Below are positions 15,968-28,387 of a stretch of 64,000 nt of DNA, in pieces; positions within the stretch are counted from its first letter, which is position 1, and each line of letters starts with the position of its first letter. The notes beneath the pieces were generated by a model. It saw only the letters and a list, made by a program, of their open reading frames with translations. It was not told where the DNA came from and made no database searches. Both the position numbers and the translations under genes were made by a program. Source of the stretch: Dyella kyungheensis (GTDB lineage: Bacteria; Pseudomonadota; Gammaproteobacteria; Xanthomonadales; Rhodanobacteraceae); assembly GCF_016905005.1 (NCBI RefSeq), contig NZ_JADIKC010000005.1, positions 372,001-436,000 of the forward strand, read 5' to 3'.

Positions 15968-17058
15968 GGGTGGATGGAGACCTGCGAATGCACCAGCGAT
16001 CCGCCGCTGCGGCCGTTGCGTGTCGCCAGGATTTCCGCGGCGATCGCCAACGCGATCTCCTCGGGCGTTTCCGAGCCGACGTCCAGTCCGGCGGGCGCGC
16101 GCAGGCGAGGATCGGGGCGTGGCAGGGCGGCGCGTATCTGCTCGGCGCGCTGGCGCGAGCCGATGCAGCCGAGGTAGGGCACGGGCGTGTCGAGCAGCTC
16201 ACCCAGATACGCCAGATCGTGTTCCAGTCGATGGGTCATGACCACCACCGCGGTCATGCTGTCGAGCCTCACCTGGCCAGACAGTGAGCGCGGCGATGCA
16301 GTGAGCTGATGTGCGCCGTCGAGCGCTTGCCGAGGCTCGCGCTGGCTGACCACCGTCGTGTGCCAGCCGAGCTGGCGAGACAGCCGGGCCAGTGCGGTGG
16401 CATCGGCGCCGTCGCCGATCACCACCAGGGCGAGCGGCGGTCGCAGCGATTCCAACAGGATGTCGTAGTGCCTGCCGCTGCTCTCCACGGGGCGGGCGAC
16501 GGCCGCGCCGCCGTCGATGGTCGAGACGGCAAGCTCCGCCAGGACGCGTTCGCCCAGCGCTGGCTGGCCGATGTTGGACCACAGCGTCTGCTCGCCCTGC
16601 ACCAGTCGCTGCGGGCGACCCGACAGCGCATCGCCATTGCTGGCAAAGACCGAGGCCATTGCGCCGGATTGCCGCCGTTCGCGCAGCTGTGCAATGGCAT
16701 CGAGAAAGAGCAGGTCGTCCGGCTGCTGCCAGGGTTCGATCAGCACTTCCAGTTCGCCGCCGCAGCCGGTCTCCAGCATCACGTCGAAATTGCTTTCGCG
16801 ACCATAGCCGACCAGGGCCGGCTGACCTTGCTCCATCGCCCGTTGCGCACGCAGCACGATATCGCGCTGGGGGCAGCCGCCCGACAGTTCGCACACCAGC
16901 GTTCCGGTACGCATCACCAGCATGCTCGCCCCGGCTCGTCGAAAGGTCGAGCCGCGCGTGCGCGTGATGGTGATCAGCGCCGCCGGGCTGCTGCCGCCAC
17001 GCCAGTCCAATGCCCGGGCGGCGCGGTACAAGGGTTCGAATTCCTGCGTCACGTTCAT
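15964..17058 (-). CDS. xdhC: XdhC/CoxI-family molybdoenzyme maturation factor
   Basis: A 364-residue protein starting at ATG 17056-17058. The N-terminal XdhC/CoxI domain contains [15 protein letters not shown] and the Cys motif [11 protein letters not shown]. The C-terminal Rossmann-like domain contains [15 protein letters not shown] and the family signature [10 protein letters not shown]. XdhC proteins bind the molybdenum cofactor, aid its sulfuration and deliver it to apo-enzyme. It is translationally coupled to mocA and divergent from the iorA-iorB-cytochrome operon (182 bp between starts), so it probably matures that enzyme. Confidence 0.92.
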   Translation of the reverse strand: MNVTQEFEPLYRAARALDWRGGSSPAALITITRTRGSTFRRAGASMLVMRTGTLVCELSGGCPQRDIVLRAQRAMEQGQPALVGYGRESNFDVMLETGCGGELEVLIEPWQQPDDLLFLDAIAQLRERRQSGAMASVFASNGDALSGRPQRLVQGEQTLWSNIGQPALGERVLAELAVSTIDGGAAVARPVESSGRHYDILLESLRPPLALVVIGDGADATALARLSRQLGWHTTVVSQREPRQALDGAHQLTASPRSLSGQVRLDSMTAVVVMTHRLEHDLAYLGELLDTPVPYLGCIGSRQRAEQIRAALPRPDPRLRAPAGLDVGSETPEEIALAIAAEILATRNGRSGGSLVHSQVSIHP

Positions 17059-17240
17059 GGCGGAAGTCAGCAACGAATCGCGTGGACGCTGCGTCAAGAC
17101 GGGCGATCGGTCTTCACCTGTCCTTTCTTTTCAGCGTAGGAAGATCATCCCGTTTCACTCCTGGTGCCGGCTGCGGCCGGCGCCGAGGGCATTGCCGGCA
17201 GCCAGTCGCCACCGTGTGCGAGCCTTGCAAGGGGTCTTCG

Positions 17241-17720
17241 ATGATCGTTCTTTCCATCAATGGTCAGGATTCGCAGGTCGACGTCCCCGACGACATGCCG
17301 CTGCTATGGGTGTTGCGCGACGTGCTCGGCATGAATGGCACCAAGTTCGGCTGCGGCATTGCCCAATGCGGCGCGTGCACGGTGCATCTGGACGAGCAGG
17401 CGGTGCGCTCGTGCGTGCTGCCGGTGGCCGGCGCGGTGGGCAAGAAAATCACCACCATCGAAGGCGTCGGCGGCACCGACCTCGGCCAGCGTGTGCAGAA
17501 GGCGTGGCTCGGTATCGAGGTGGCGCAATGCGGCTACTGCCAGACCGGCCAGATCATGGCCGCGACCGCGCTGTTGGCGCAGAAGCCGTCGCCCACGGAT
17601 GCGGACATCGACAGCGCGATGTCGGGCAACCTCTGCCGCTGCGGCACCTATGTGCGTATTCGCGCGGCCATCAAGCAGGCCGCCACCGGCCAGATCACGC
17701 TTCCGCAAACCATCGCCTGA
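17241..17720 (+). CDS. iorA: Isoquinoline 1-oxidoreductase-type [2Fe-2S] subunit
   Basis: A 159-residue ferredoxin-like small subunit of a molybdenum hydroxylase. The N-terminal plant-type cluster uses Cys38, Cys43, Cys46 and Cys58 ([14 protein letters not shown]). The C-terminal four-helix cluster uses Cys97, Cys100, Cys132 and Cys134 ([17 protein letters not shown]). The ATG at 17241 follows AAGGGG. It transfers electrons from the molybdenum site of the large subunit encoded next. Substrates of this family are aldehydes or N-heterocycles; the physiological substrate cannot be read from sequence. Confidence 0.93.
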   Translation: MIVLSINGQDSQVDVPDDMPLLWVLRDVLGMNGTKFGCGIAQCGACTVHLDEQAVRSCVLPVAGAVGKKITTIEGVGGTDLGQRVQKAWLGIEVAQCGYCQTGQIMAATALLAQKPSPTDADIDSAMSGNLCRCGTYVRIRAAIKQAATGQITLPQTIA

Positions 17721-17763
17721 GCATCGTTCGATTCCATTCCCGCCTGACTGTCGAGACTTCGCC

Positions 17764-20052
17764 ATGACGCTTCGTGTTGATCGCGCGCAGGAAGAGCCCG
17801 GACTGCAAGACCCGCAGCGGCGCGAATGGCTCAAGCGCGGCGGCCTGGTGGTGGCGTTCATATCGCTTGGTGGGGCACGACATGTCTGGGGATTTCCCGA
17901 GCACGCACGCCTCGATGCCGATCATCCGCAGTTTGCGCCCAACGCTTTCGTGCGGGTAAACCGGGACGGCAGCGTGCAACTGGTGATGCCGAGCATTGAA
18001 ATGGGGCAGGGCGCCTATACCGGCCAGGCCACGCTGCTGGCCGAAGAATTGGACGTGGGGCTCGATCAGATCGCGGTCGAGCATGCGCCGCCCAACCGCA
18101 AGCTCTACACCAACCCCCTGCTGGGCGACCAGGCGACGGGCGGCTCCACCACCATTCGCTTTTGCTGGACCACCTTGCGCGATGCCGGTGCCGCAGCACG
18201 CTCCATGTTGGTGGCGGCCGCCGCGCAACGCTGGAAGGTGGACCCCGGCCAATGCACCACCGCGCACGGTGTGGTTACGCATACCCCCAGTGGGCGCACC
18301 CTGAGCTATGGCGAGCTGGCCGACGCGGCCGGGCAGTTGACGCCTCCCGCCAAGGCGCCGCTGAAGGATCCCAAGCAATTCCAGCTGATTGGCAAATCGC
18401 TGCGTCGGGTCGACACGCCAGGCAAGGTCGATGGCACGCTGGCGTTCGGCATGGACATCCGCGTGGCCGGCATGAAGGTCGCCACCGTGCAGGCCAGCCC
18501 CACCTTCGGCGGCAAGCTGGTCTCGGTGGACGAGACGCGCGCTCGCGCGATTCCCGGCGTGATCGACGTGGTGAAGCTGGACAATGCCGTCGCCGTGATC
18601 GGCGAGCATTTCTGGGCGGCCAAGAAGGGTCTGGAGGCGCTGGACATCCATTGGGATCCGGGCGCGAACGGCGCCTTCACCACCGAGCAACTGTTCAAGG
18701 ATCTGGCCGACGCCTCCGAACATGGCACGCCGATCCTTGGCCGCGAAGTGGGGCAGGTGGGCAACGTGAAGGGCAAGCTGATCTCGGCCACCTATCAGTT
18801 GCCGATGCTCGCGCACGCCACCATGGAGCCGCTCAACACCACCGTCCACGTGCGCCCGGATGCGTGCGAGATATGGGTGGGTACGCAGGTACCTGCGCGC
18901 TGTGTCGACGTGGCCATGAAGGTCACCGGGCTGCCAGCGGAAAGCATCCAGGTGCACAACCAGTACATGGGCGGCGGCTTCGGGCGGCGGCTGTTCGAGG
19001 ACTCCGTCGAGCAGGCAGTGGCGATTGCCAAGCAGGTGGCCTACCCCGTCAAGGTCATCTGGACGCGCGAAGAAGACATCGCGCAGGACCGCTATCGCGC
19101 TGCCTACTACGATCGCATTTCGGCCACCCTCGACGATCAGGGGCGGCCGCAGGCATGGACCGACCGCACCACCGGCGCGTCGGTGATGGCGACGTTCGCG
19201 CCCGGCGCGATGGGCAAGAACGGCCTCGATCCGGATCTGGTCGAATGTGCCGCCGAGTTGCCTTACGCGATCCCCAATCTACGCGTGGACTGGGTGCGGC
19301 ACGACATGCCCACCGGTTTGCATGTGGGCTGGTGGCGCGGCGTGGGGCCGACGCACAACGTGTTCGTGGTGGAAAGCTTCATCGACGAACTCGCCCACGC
19401 CGCCGGCAAGGACCCCGCCGCCTATCGCCGCGACCTGGTCAGTGACAACCCGCGCGCACGGGGCGTGTTGGACCTGGCCATACAGAAGTCGGGATGGGGA
19501 AGCGGCAGCCTGCCTCCGCGGCACGGCCGCGGCATCGCGCTGGCGGCACCGTTCGGCAGCTTTCTTTGCGTGGTGATGGAAGTGGAAGTGTCGCCGCAAG
19601 GCGAAGTGATCATGCGGCGGGCGGTGGCGGCGGTGGACTGCGGCACCGTGATCAATCCCAACACCGTGGAAGCGCAGATCCAGGGCGGACTCGTCTACGG
19701 CTGGAGCGCGGCGCTGTATAGCGGCATCACGTTGAAGCATGGCGCGGTCGAGCAGCGCAACTTCAACGATTACCGCGTGCTGCGCATGAACCAGACGCCG
19801 CCCACCGAGGTCTACCTCGTGCCCAGTACCGAAACGCCGGGCGGTATCGGCGAAACCGGCACCGTGATGGCCATGCCGAGCCTGGCCAATGCCATCTTCG
19901 CCGCCACCGGCGTGCGCCTGAGGACGCTGCCCATCGATACGTCGGCACTGGTGCAGGACAAGCACGCGCTGGACGCAGTGCTGTCGGCAACCACTCCGGA
20001 TCCTTCTGCCGCATCGGACGCGCTCGCCGCCATCGTGAGGACGCCGACATGA
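17764..20052 (+). CDS. iorB: IorB-type molybdopterin-binding catalytic subunit
   Basis: A 762-residue catalytic subunit. A twin-arginine-like leader (RR at residues 19-20, then WLKRGGLVVAFISL) suggests Tat export of the folded complex to the periplasm. The protein has the duplicated aldehyde oxidase/xanthine dehydrogenase large-subunit fold with GGGFGRR (cofactor binding) and a GIGETG motif with the putative catalytic Glu near the C-terminus. It lies 43 bp after iorA and overlaps the cytochrome c start by 4 bp. The three genes should form a periplasmic dehydrogenase feeding electrons to the respiratory chain, as in other IorAB-cytochrome c systems. Confidence 0.92.
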   Translation: MTLRVDRAQEEPGLQDPQRREWLKRGGLVVAFISLGGARHVWGFPEHARLDADHPQFAPNAFVRVNRDGSVQLVMPSIEMGQGAYTGQATLLAEELDVGLDQIAVEHAPPNRKLYTNPLLGDQATGGSTTIRFCWTTLRDAGAAARSMLVAAAAQRWKVDPGQCTTAHGVVTHTPSGRTLSYGELADAAGQLTPPAKAPLKDPKQFQLIGKSLRRVDTPGKVDGTLAFGMDIRVAGMKVATVQASPTFGGKLVSVDETRARAIPGVIDVVKLDNAVAVIGEHFWAAKKGLEALDIHWDPGANGAFTTEQLFKDLADASEHGTPILGREVGQVGNVKGKLISATYQLPMLAHATMEPLNTTVHVRPDACEIWVGTQVPARCVDVAMKVTGLPAESIQVHNQYMGGGFGRRLFEDSVEQAVAIAKQVAYPVKVIWTREEDIAQDRYRAAYYDRISATLDDQGRPQAWTDRTTGASVMATFAPGAMGKNGLDPDLVECAAELPYAIPNLRVDWVRHDMPTGLHVGWWRGVGPTHNVFVVESFIDELAHAAGKDPAAYRRDLVSDNPRARGVLDLAIQKSGWGSGSLPPRHGRGIALAAPFGSFLCVVMEVEVSPQGEVIMRRAVAAVDCGTVINPNTVEAQIQGGLVYGWSAALYSGITLKHGAVEQRNFNDYRVLRMNQTPPTEVYLVPSTETPGGIGETGTVMAMPSLANAIFAATGVRLRTLPIDTSALVQDKHALDAVLSATTPDPSAASDALAAIVRTPT

Positions 20053-21341
20053 GAATCGGACGTGCCATTGCCGTGGTCGTCGGCATCGTGGTGCTGGTGG
20101 CCGTCGTGTTCACCGGCTACGCATTGTTGACCGTGACGCACAGCGGCGACGAATCGCTTGCACAGCCGGCCGGGGCGGGCACACCGCCCGACCTCACTGC
20201 GCAAATGGCGCGTGGCGAATACCTCACGCGCGCGGCCGACTGCGCCGCCTGCCACACCGTGCCCGGCGGTGCGGCGTATGCGGGCGGGGTGCCGTTCAAG
20301 CTTCCGTTCGGAACGATCTACTCATCCAACATCACCGCGGATAAGGAAACCGGCATCGGCGGCTGGAGCGACGACGATTTCGTGCGCGCGCTGCATGCCG
20401 GCGTCGACAAGGATGGGCGTCCGTTGTATCCGGCTTTTCCGTACGCCTCGTACACCGCGCTGAGTCGCGATGACATCCTGGCGATCAAGGCGTATCTGTT
20501 CAGCTTGCCAGTCGTGCACGCACCGGCGCCGGCGAACGATCTGTCGTTTCCGTTCAATCAGCGCTGGGCGATCAGCCTGTGGAATGCGGTGTTCCTGAAG
20601 AAAGAGCGCTTCCAGCCCGTGCCCGGCAAATCGGAAGCGTGGAATCGCGGCGCCTACCTGGCCACGGCGCTGGGCCATTGCGGCGAATGCCATACGCCGA
20701 GGAATGCCGCGTTTGCGATGAAGCACGGCGAAGCGCTGGCCGGCGCCGAGTTGGAAGGCTGGAAGGCCTATAACATCACGTCCGACAAGGAGCACGGCAT
20801 CGGTGCGTGGAGCGATCAGGAGCTGATCGATTATTTCTCCAAGGGCCACGCTGCCGGTCGCGGCACCGCGTCCGGTCCGATGGGCGAAGTGGTGGAATAC
20901 AGCCTGCAATACCTCACGCCATCGGATCTCACTGCGCTGGTTGCGTACTTGCGGGAGGTGAAGCCGCAGCAGGGTGGCGTGCCCGAGCACGCTCCGCTGG
21001 CCGCCACCGCATTGCCGACCAGCGCCAGTCTTGGCGAGCAATTGTTCGTCGGTGCTTGTGCGGGCTGCCATCTGGATAGCGGGCAGGGACGTCAGACGGA
21101 CTACGCCGCGCTCACCGGCTTGCGATCCGTGCGCGATCCGCACGCGACGAACCTGACCCAGGTGATCCTGCATGGCACGCAATTGGACGTGAGCGGCCAG
21201 CGTATTTTCATGCCTTCGTTTGGTCGCGCGTATTCCGATGCGGAGATCGCGGCATTATCCAATTATGTAGTCGGCCATTTTGGCGGTCAGCAGGGAACGC
21301 TCAGCGCATCCGAGGTGGCGAAGCGCCGCATCACCAAATAA
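20049..21341 (+). CDS. Membrane-anchored tri-haem cytochrome c
   Basis: A 430-residue protein with an N-terminal membrane anchor (about residues 5-29) and three haem c sites: CAACH (65-69), CGECH (211-215) and CAGCH (337-341). The arrangement matches the cytochrome subunit of membrane alcohol/aldehyde dehydrogenases and of IorAB-type hydroxylases. Translation is coupled to iorB (ATGA overlap). Its role is to carry electrons from the molybdenum enzyme to quinone or a terminal oxidase on the periplasmic side. Confidence 0.93.
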   Translation: MRIGRAIAVVVGIVVLVAVVFTGYALLTVTHSGDESLAQPAGAGTPPDLTAQMARGEYLTRAADCAACHTVPGGAAYAGGVPFKLPFGTIYSSNITADKETGIGGWSDDDFVRALHAGVDKDGRPLYPAFPYASYTALSRDDILAIKAYLFSLPVVHAPAPANDLSFPFNQRWAISLWNAVFLKKERFQPVPGKSEAWNRGAYLATALGHCGECHTPRNAAFAMKHGEALAGAELEGWKAYNITSDKEHGIGAWSDQELIDYFSKGHAAGRGTASGPMGEVVEYSLQYLTPSDLTALVAYLREVKPQQGGVPEHAPLAATALPTSASLGEQLFVGACAGCHLDSGQGRQTDYAALTGLRSVRDPHATNLTQVILHGTQLDVSGQRIFMPSFGRAYSDAEIAALSNYVVGHFGGQQGTLSASEVAKRRITK

Positions 21342-21888
21342 ACGGCACGAACCGCTTTACCTTCAAGGCATAGGACGAATAATCGGGGAAGGCTTGTCGA
21401 AGCATGTTTTCCTCGACGTCGATGCGATAAAGAAAGGCCGGTATCGTCAATAGGGTCAATAACACCAGCGCGAGCCAGTCGCCCAGCGCGAGGCCCAGGC
21501 CCACGAAGGCCAGCCATCCGCCGAAATAGCCCGGATGGCGCACGAATCGATAAGGGCCCTGGATGACCAGGCGATGGTCGCTTTGCACCGCCACGTTCGC
21601 CGAAAAGAATTTGCGCAAGGTCCACATGCCGGCCCAACGGATGCAGAACCCGAGCAGCATGATTGCCACGCCGATTATCTTGATCGCGGGCGGAAAAGCG
21701 TTTGCGCCGATGCCAAAAAGATAGAGAGCAATGCAAAGCCATGGAATAAACAGGTTGCTGGAGGCCAATAGCTGCATGGATCGCCGGTCGACGTTGGAGC
21801 CGCTTCGATCGTTGGCGGTACGCAGGATGGCCAGTTCCGACAGGAACCATGCGGCGAAAAGCAGGATGGCTAGCGTTTCGATCTTCAC
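21331..21888 (-). CDS. ICMT-family integral membrane methyltransferase
   Basis: A 185-residue multi-pass membrane protein. The GTG start at 21886-21888 follows GGGAGA at ideal spacing and is preferred over an ATG 24 bases upstream. About five hydrophobic segments are seen. The C-terminal signature GPYRFVRHPGYFGGW followed by the acidic VEENMLRQAFPDYSSYALKVKRFVPFIW matches isoprenylcysteine carboxyl methyltransferase-like proteins, which bind S-adenosylmethionine. The bacterial substrate is not known. Its 3' end overlaps the cytochrome gene end by 11 bp (convergent). Confidence 0.88.
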   Translation of the reverse strand: MKIETLAILLFAAWFLSELAILRTANDRSGSNVDRRSMQLLASSNLFIPWLCIALYLFGIGANAFPPAIKIIGVAIMLLGFCIRWAGMWTLRKFFSANVAVQSDHRLVIQGPYRFVRHPGYFGGWLAFVGLGLALGDWLALVLLTLLTIPAFLYRIDVEENMLRQAFPDYSSYALKVKRFVPFIW

Positions 21889-22084
21889 GGGGTCTCCCTT
21901 GAATCCGTGCATGGCATCGCAACGTCTCGAGCCGGCCGGGCCTCGCATGCGTTGTCGCCAATCGTATCGTTTGCCGCGTTCGCATGCTGCACAAGCCAAA
22001 AATAAGGCTTTTCAGACATGACAGGTGTGGCTTGTCGCCGTTAATGTCCTAGACTGGGCTTGATTCCACCACGTAGGTATCGCA

Positions 22085-22522
22085 ATGGCGATTGATCTGA
22101 AGCACCTCTCCCCGAAAGAACTCGAGGCACTTATTGCCAACGCGAGCGCCCATATGCGTGAGGCGCGCACGGCGCACGTACGGGCCGTCAAGGACAAGAT
22201 CGAGGCGTTGCTGCGCCAGAGCGGGCTGAGCCTGGACGACATCTATCCTTCCCGCGGTAAGAAGACGGCGAAGGGCAAGACCGGTTCGGTCGCCCCCAAA
22301 TACCGCGATCCTTCCGACCCCTCCGTCACCTGGACCGGCCGCGGCCGCCAGCCGCTGTGGTTCGTCAAGGCGCTCAAGCGTCGCGGCGTCACGGAACAGC
22401 ACCTGCTGATCGACAGCTCGGCGAAACCGTCGACGGCGCCGGCCAAGCGTGCGAAAGCAGCCAAGAAGGCTCCGAAGAAGGCAGTCAAGCGCGCGGTCAG
22501 AAAGACGGCCAAGAAGGCTTAA
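22085..22522 (+). CDS. H-NS-family nucleoid protein with lysine-rich tail
   Basis: A 145-residue protein. The N-terminal coiled-coil oligomerisation region (about 1-50, LKHLSPKELEALIANASAHM) precedes an H-NS DNA-binding motif (PKYRDPSDPSVTWTGRGRQP followed by LWFVKALKRRG). A tail of Lys/Ala/Pro repeats (about 115-145) resembles histone H1. This layout is typical of Xanthomonadales H-NS-like regulators. It should bind AT-rich, often horizontally acquired DNA, and could silence the AT-richer island right of dif; that link is inference. A T-rich terminator follows. Confidence 0.92.
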   Translation: MAIDLKHLSPKELEALIANASAHMREARTAHVRAVKDKIEALLRQSGLSLDDIYPSRGKKTAKGKTGSVAPKYRDPSDPSVTWTGRGRQPLWFVKALKRRGVTEQHLLIDSSAKPSTAPAKRAKAAKKAPKKAVKRAVRKTAKKA

Positions 22523-22536
22523 AGTTAGACCAATCG

Positions 22537-22577
22537 CAGTGCGGTGGTGCAATGCCGCCGCACTGTTATGTTTTTTT
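22537..22577 (+). terminator. Rho-independent terminator after the H-NS-like gene
   Basis: The arms CAGTGCGG (22537-22544) and CCGCACTG (22558-22565) pair perfectly around a short loop. They are followed by TTATG and a run of seven T (22571-22577), 15 bp after the stop codon. This is the clearest intrinsic terminator in the window. Confidence 0.85.
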
Positions 22578-25578
<3,001 letters not shown>

Positions 25579-25589
25579 TCGACCGAAGG

Positions 25590-25618
25590 GCTCCGCCGGG
25601 CAGAGGGCTCGGCGGAGC
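25590..25618. terminator. Hairpin between convergent katG and the TehA-type gene
   Basis: Nine-base perfect arms GCTCCGCCG (25590-25598) and CGGCGGAGC (25610-25618) flank an 11-base loop. It lies 11 bp past the katG stop and 8 bp from the convergent stop. No T-run is present, so its strength as an intrinsic terminator is uncertain. Confidence 0.6.
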
Positions 25619-25626
25619 TGCGCGGT

Positions 25627-26619
25627 TCAACTCGCGCTGGGTGCGGGTTGTACGGGTGGGGACGCGGGTGGCAGCAATTTTCCCCGCGCCAGCAGGTTCA
25701 AGGTTGCCAGCGCCATCGCCAGGATGATCACGTTGGCGCCGATGAAAAGATAAGGCGCCAGCAAGGCGAGCGGGCCGGTTTCGCCGCGTTCGATCAGTCG
25801 CACAGGTGCGCCCGCCAGCGCGCTTAGGCCGAACGTAAAGCCCCAATAGCCCGCGGAGAACGGCTGGGCGCGTATCCAGGGCAGCAGGCGGATCAGAATC
25901 AGGGCCTGCAGCAGGCCGTACCCCAGCAATGCGTGGACGAACAGATTGGGCGGTCCGCTGCTGATGCCCAGATAGGCGATCGCGCCCACCGTCGGCGGCG
26001 CCAGCTGGATGCCCAGCGTGGGGCGGATGGGCGAGGGCAGGGCCTCGGTCGTGTACAGCCGATGGATCAGCACCGACTCGATCGCCAGCCATGAAAACAG
26101 GCCGGCACCAAAGGCCAGTTCGCCCCAGTCGGCATAACCGAGTGCGGATGCGACCGCGGCCGTCACGAACGGGCCGGCCACCGTCGGCAGGTAGAGCACC
26201 GCCGTGGTGTGCGTGGCCTCGCGACCGCCTTGCCACAGTGCGCCGGTGCGCCATACCGCGAACAGCACCGTGTAGACGACGCAAACGACGAACAGGGCCA
26301 GTGCCGCACTGCGCGAATAGGGAAGCAGGGCGCCGGCAACGAGCATGCCCGAGACCCCGATGAGCCCGACGAAGCAGCATTGCACCGGATGGCTCAGCTC
26401 AGCGCGGGCGTGCTGGCCGGCGTAGATCCATTTGGCCACATAGAAGGCCACCAGGGTCAGCCATACCAGCGTGGCCAGTAGCAGCAGCGATTCGCCCACC
26501 ACGGGCGGCAACGACCACACGCGGTGGGCCGTGCGCCAGGCATTGCCCAATCCGGCGAGGCCCAGGACGATGCCGAAGAAGCTTGCGGGAATGACGGGAA
26601 GCGCGTGCTGGCGTGTCAT
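25627..26619 (-). CDS. TehA/SLAC1-type membrane transporter
   Basis: A 330-residue protein of about ten hydrophobic segments with short loops, starting at ATG 26617-26619 (MTRQHALPVIPASFFGIVLG). The opening PASFFGIVLGLAGLGNAWR and the internal pattern match the TDT/SLAC1 family, which includes the tellurite-resistance/dicarboxylate exporter TehA. The last 25 residues are Pro/Ala-rich and cytosolic. Family members are anion channels or exporters; the substrate cannot be told from sequence. It converges on katG. Confidence 0.88.
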   Translation of the reverse strand: MTRQHALPVIPASFFGIVLGLAGLGNAWRTAHRVWSLPPVVGESLLLLATLVWLTLVAFYVAKWIYAGQHARAELSHPVQCCFVGLIGVSGMLVAGALLPYSRSAALALFVVCVVYTVLFAVWRTGALWQGGREATHTTAVLYLPTVAGPFVTAAVASALGYADWGELAFGAGLFSWLAIESVLIHRLYTTEALPSPIRPTLGIQLAPPTVGAIAYLGISSGPPNLFVHALLGYGLLQALILIRLLPWIRAQPFSAGYWGFTFGLSALAGAPVRLIERGETGPLALLAPYLFIGANVIILAMALATLNLLARGKLLPPASPPVQPAPSAS

Positions 26620-26965
26620 GTCGATCCGCTCGATGGACGGGCATTTAGAATACCCTCCGCGATGACCGCGGACGGTCGCTGGCGGGGCGGTGCCCGCATG
26701 GCGCGGCCGAGGTAACCGGCAGCGCGGATCAGCGAATGATGAAAGAGGGTAGGCTCGACACGAGCTCTTTGCGTGACGCGCAGCATCTCAAAAACATATA
26801 TAAATAAATAAGTTAACGAGCATATCTAATGTTCTTTCCATTCCGACTTTCGCGGCTGGGTCGCAACGCATCGCCGGCAACCTTCACCCGTTGGCGCGGC
26901 ACCTACGCACTGGCTCGTTCGGTCCGAATCCACCTGAAACATTCACCACAAGGGCTACCACTGCA
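26620..26965. other. Intergenic region with an AT-rich tract
   Basis: No gene is seen. Positions about 26788-26832 form a striking AT-rich tract (AAAACATATATAAATAAATA and onward) inside GC-rich chromosome, about 140-180 bp upstream of the peroxiredoxin start. It could be an upstream promoter element or an H-NS binding site. I see no confident -35/-10 pair. Confidence 0.4.
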
Positions 26966-27568
26966 ATGAACAACTTCCTTTTGCGTGCACTGGCGATCAC
27001 CGCCTTCGCCGCCGCCGTTCCGGCGCTGGCTGCCAGCAGCCAGGGCGACACGGCCGCTGTGTTCACCGCCCAGGCCAGCCAGGCGGGCAAGACCATTTCG
27101 TTCTCGCTGGCGGATGCACTGAAGTCGGGCCCGGTGGTGGTGTACTTCTACCCGTCGGCCTATACGGGCGGTTGCGATATCGAGGCGCATGAGTTCGCCA
27201 CGGAAGCGGCGAAATTCGCAGCAGCCGGCGCCACCATCATTGGCGTGTCCGCAGACAGCATCCAGCGCCTCGACACGTTTTCGGCCGATCCCAACTACTG
27301 CGCCGGCAAGTTCCCGGTCGCCTCCGATCCGGACGGCAAGATCGCCGCGTCGTATGGCCTGAAGGTCACCGCCGCCGATCCCAAGGCCAAGGACGAGCGC
27401 GGCGTGACCATCGACCACGGCTTCATCGAGCGCACCACCTTCGTGATCGGGCGCGATGGCAAGATTGCCGCGGTGCTTTCGTCGGAAGCCGATCACTTGC
27501 ATCCGAAGGATCATGTGAGCAAGTCGCTCGCCCTGGTCGAGCAGATGAAGAACCCGAAGGCGCCGTAA
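26966..27568 (+). CDS. Exported thiol peroxiredoxin (AhpC/TSA family)
   Basis: A 200-residue peroxiredoxin with an N-terminal signal peptide (about 1-23, ending PALAAS), so it should act in the periplasm. The peroxidatic motif is PSAYTGGC with Cys70 (PxxxTxxC) and the conserved Arg is in FIERTTFVI. A second Cys at 112 (PNYCAGKF) may act as the resolving residue. BCP/PrxQ-like enzymes reduce hydroperoxides; the periplasmic location is less usual. It lies between katG and the thioredoxin-like gene region, consistent with a peroxide-defence neighbourhood. Two strong hairpins follow. Confidence 0.9.
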   Translation: MNNFLLRALAITAFAAAVPALAASSQGDTAAVFTAQASQAGKTISFSLADALKSGPVVVYFYPSAYTGGCDIEAHEFATEAAKFAAAGATIIGVSADSIQRLDTFSADPNYCAGKFPVASDPDGKIAASYGLKVTAADPKAKDERGVTIDHGFIERTTFVIGRDGKIAAVLSSEADHLHPKDHVSKSLALVEQMKNPKAP

Positions 27569-27581
27569 GCAGGCGGGATGG

Positions 27582-27649
27582 CGGCGCCGCGTGTTTTGCG
27601 GCGCCGTGACCGCATTGGTGCCCGGCCCGCCACAGATGCGGGCCGGGCA
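27582..27649. terminator. Tandem hairpins between convergent genes
   Basis: The first hairpin has 9-base arms CGGCGCCGC (27582-27590) and GCGGCGCCG (27598-27606) with a GTGTTTT loop. The second has perfect 12-base arms TGCCCGGCCCGC (27619-27630) and GCGGGCCGGGCA (27638-27649). They lie between the convergent peroxiredoxin and FixJ-like genes and probably serve both. Neither has a long T-run. Confidence 0.7.
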
Positions 27650-27667
27650 GGTGACGCGACGATCGGT

Positions 27668-28387
27668 TCAGCTGGCGACGGCTGTCTTCCTGAGAAACGG
27701 ACGCACCGATCCGGGACCGCCACCGATGAACGACGGGTCGACCAGGTCCGCCATATGCACCAGCTCCGGCAACGAACCGGCTTTCATCTTGCGCATCACC
27801 TGACCCCGATGGGCTTTCACGGTGATCTCGCTGATACCCAGTTCGCACGCCACCTGTTTGTTCAACAAGCCGGCGACCACGCGCGTCATCACCTCGCGTT
27901 CCCGGCGGCTCAGCGACTCATAACGATCCTGCAGCATGCGCCTGCGGGCATTCTGCTCGAGCGCGCCACGACTGCGCGCGATCGCACTGCCAATGGCCTG
28001 CAGCAGCGCTTCATCATCGAGTGGCTTGGTCAGAAAATCCGCGGCGCCGGCCTTCATCGCCTGCACGCTCATAGGCACGTCGGCGTGATCGGAGGTAAGA
28101 ATGACGGGCAGGTCGATACGGCCGGCAGCCATCAGCCTTTGCAGATCCGCGCCGCTGAGGCCGGGCAGGGATGCATCGAGAATCAGGCAGCCGGCTGAAA
28201 GTATCCGGGTGCGGGCGAGAAAATCGCGGGCACAGGCAAACGTTTCCACTTGCCAACCCCAGAGGTGGATCAACGCGTCGAGCGACGCGCGTATCGAGCT
28301 GTCGTCGTCCACCACGAAAACCGTGGCTGTGGACAGGGCGCGCGGAGCGAGATTCGACCCGCGGTCCGATTCGTTCAACAGATGCAT
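27668..28387 (-). CDS. FixJ/NarL-type LuxR response regulator
   Basis: A 239-residue regulator starting at ATG 28385-28387 behind GGAG. The receiver has VVDDD near residue 27, the phospho-acceptor Asp71 (LILDASLPG) and Lys in TKPLDD. The LuxR helix-turn-helix spans about 168-213 ([20 protein letters not shown], then [16 protein letters not shown]), the FixJ pattern. No histidine kinase gene adjoins it, so it is an orphan here. It may regulate the divergent amidotransferase-like gene 400 bp away, but no site was identified. Confidence 0.93.
   Translation of the reverse strand: MHLLNESDRGSNLAPRALSTATVFVVDDDSSIRASLDALIHLWGWQVETFACARDFLARTRILSAGCLILDASLPGLSGADLQRLMAAGRIDLPVILTSDHADVPMSVQAMKAGAADFLTKPLDDEALLQAIGSAIARSRGALEQNARRRMLQDRYESLSRREREVMTRVVAGLLNKQVACELGISEITVKAHRGQVMRKMKAGSLPELVHMADLVDPSFIGGGPGSVRPFLRKTAVAS

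Noticed and set aside
17695-18957. Minus-strand frame opposite iorB
   Set aside because: Shadow of the molybdenum subunit; no ribosome site or domain.
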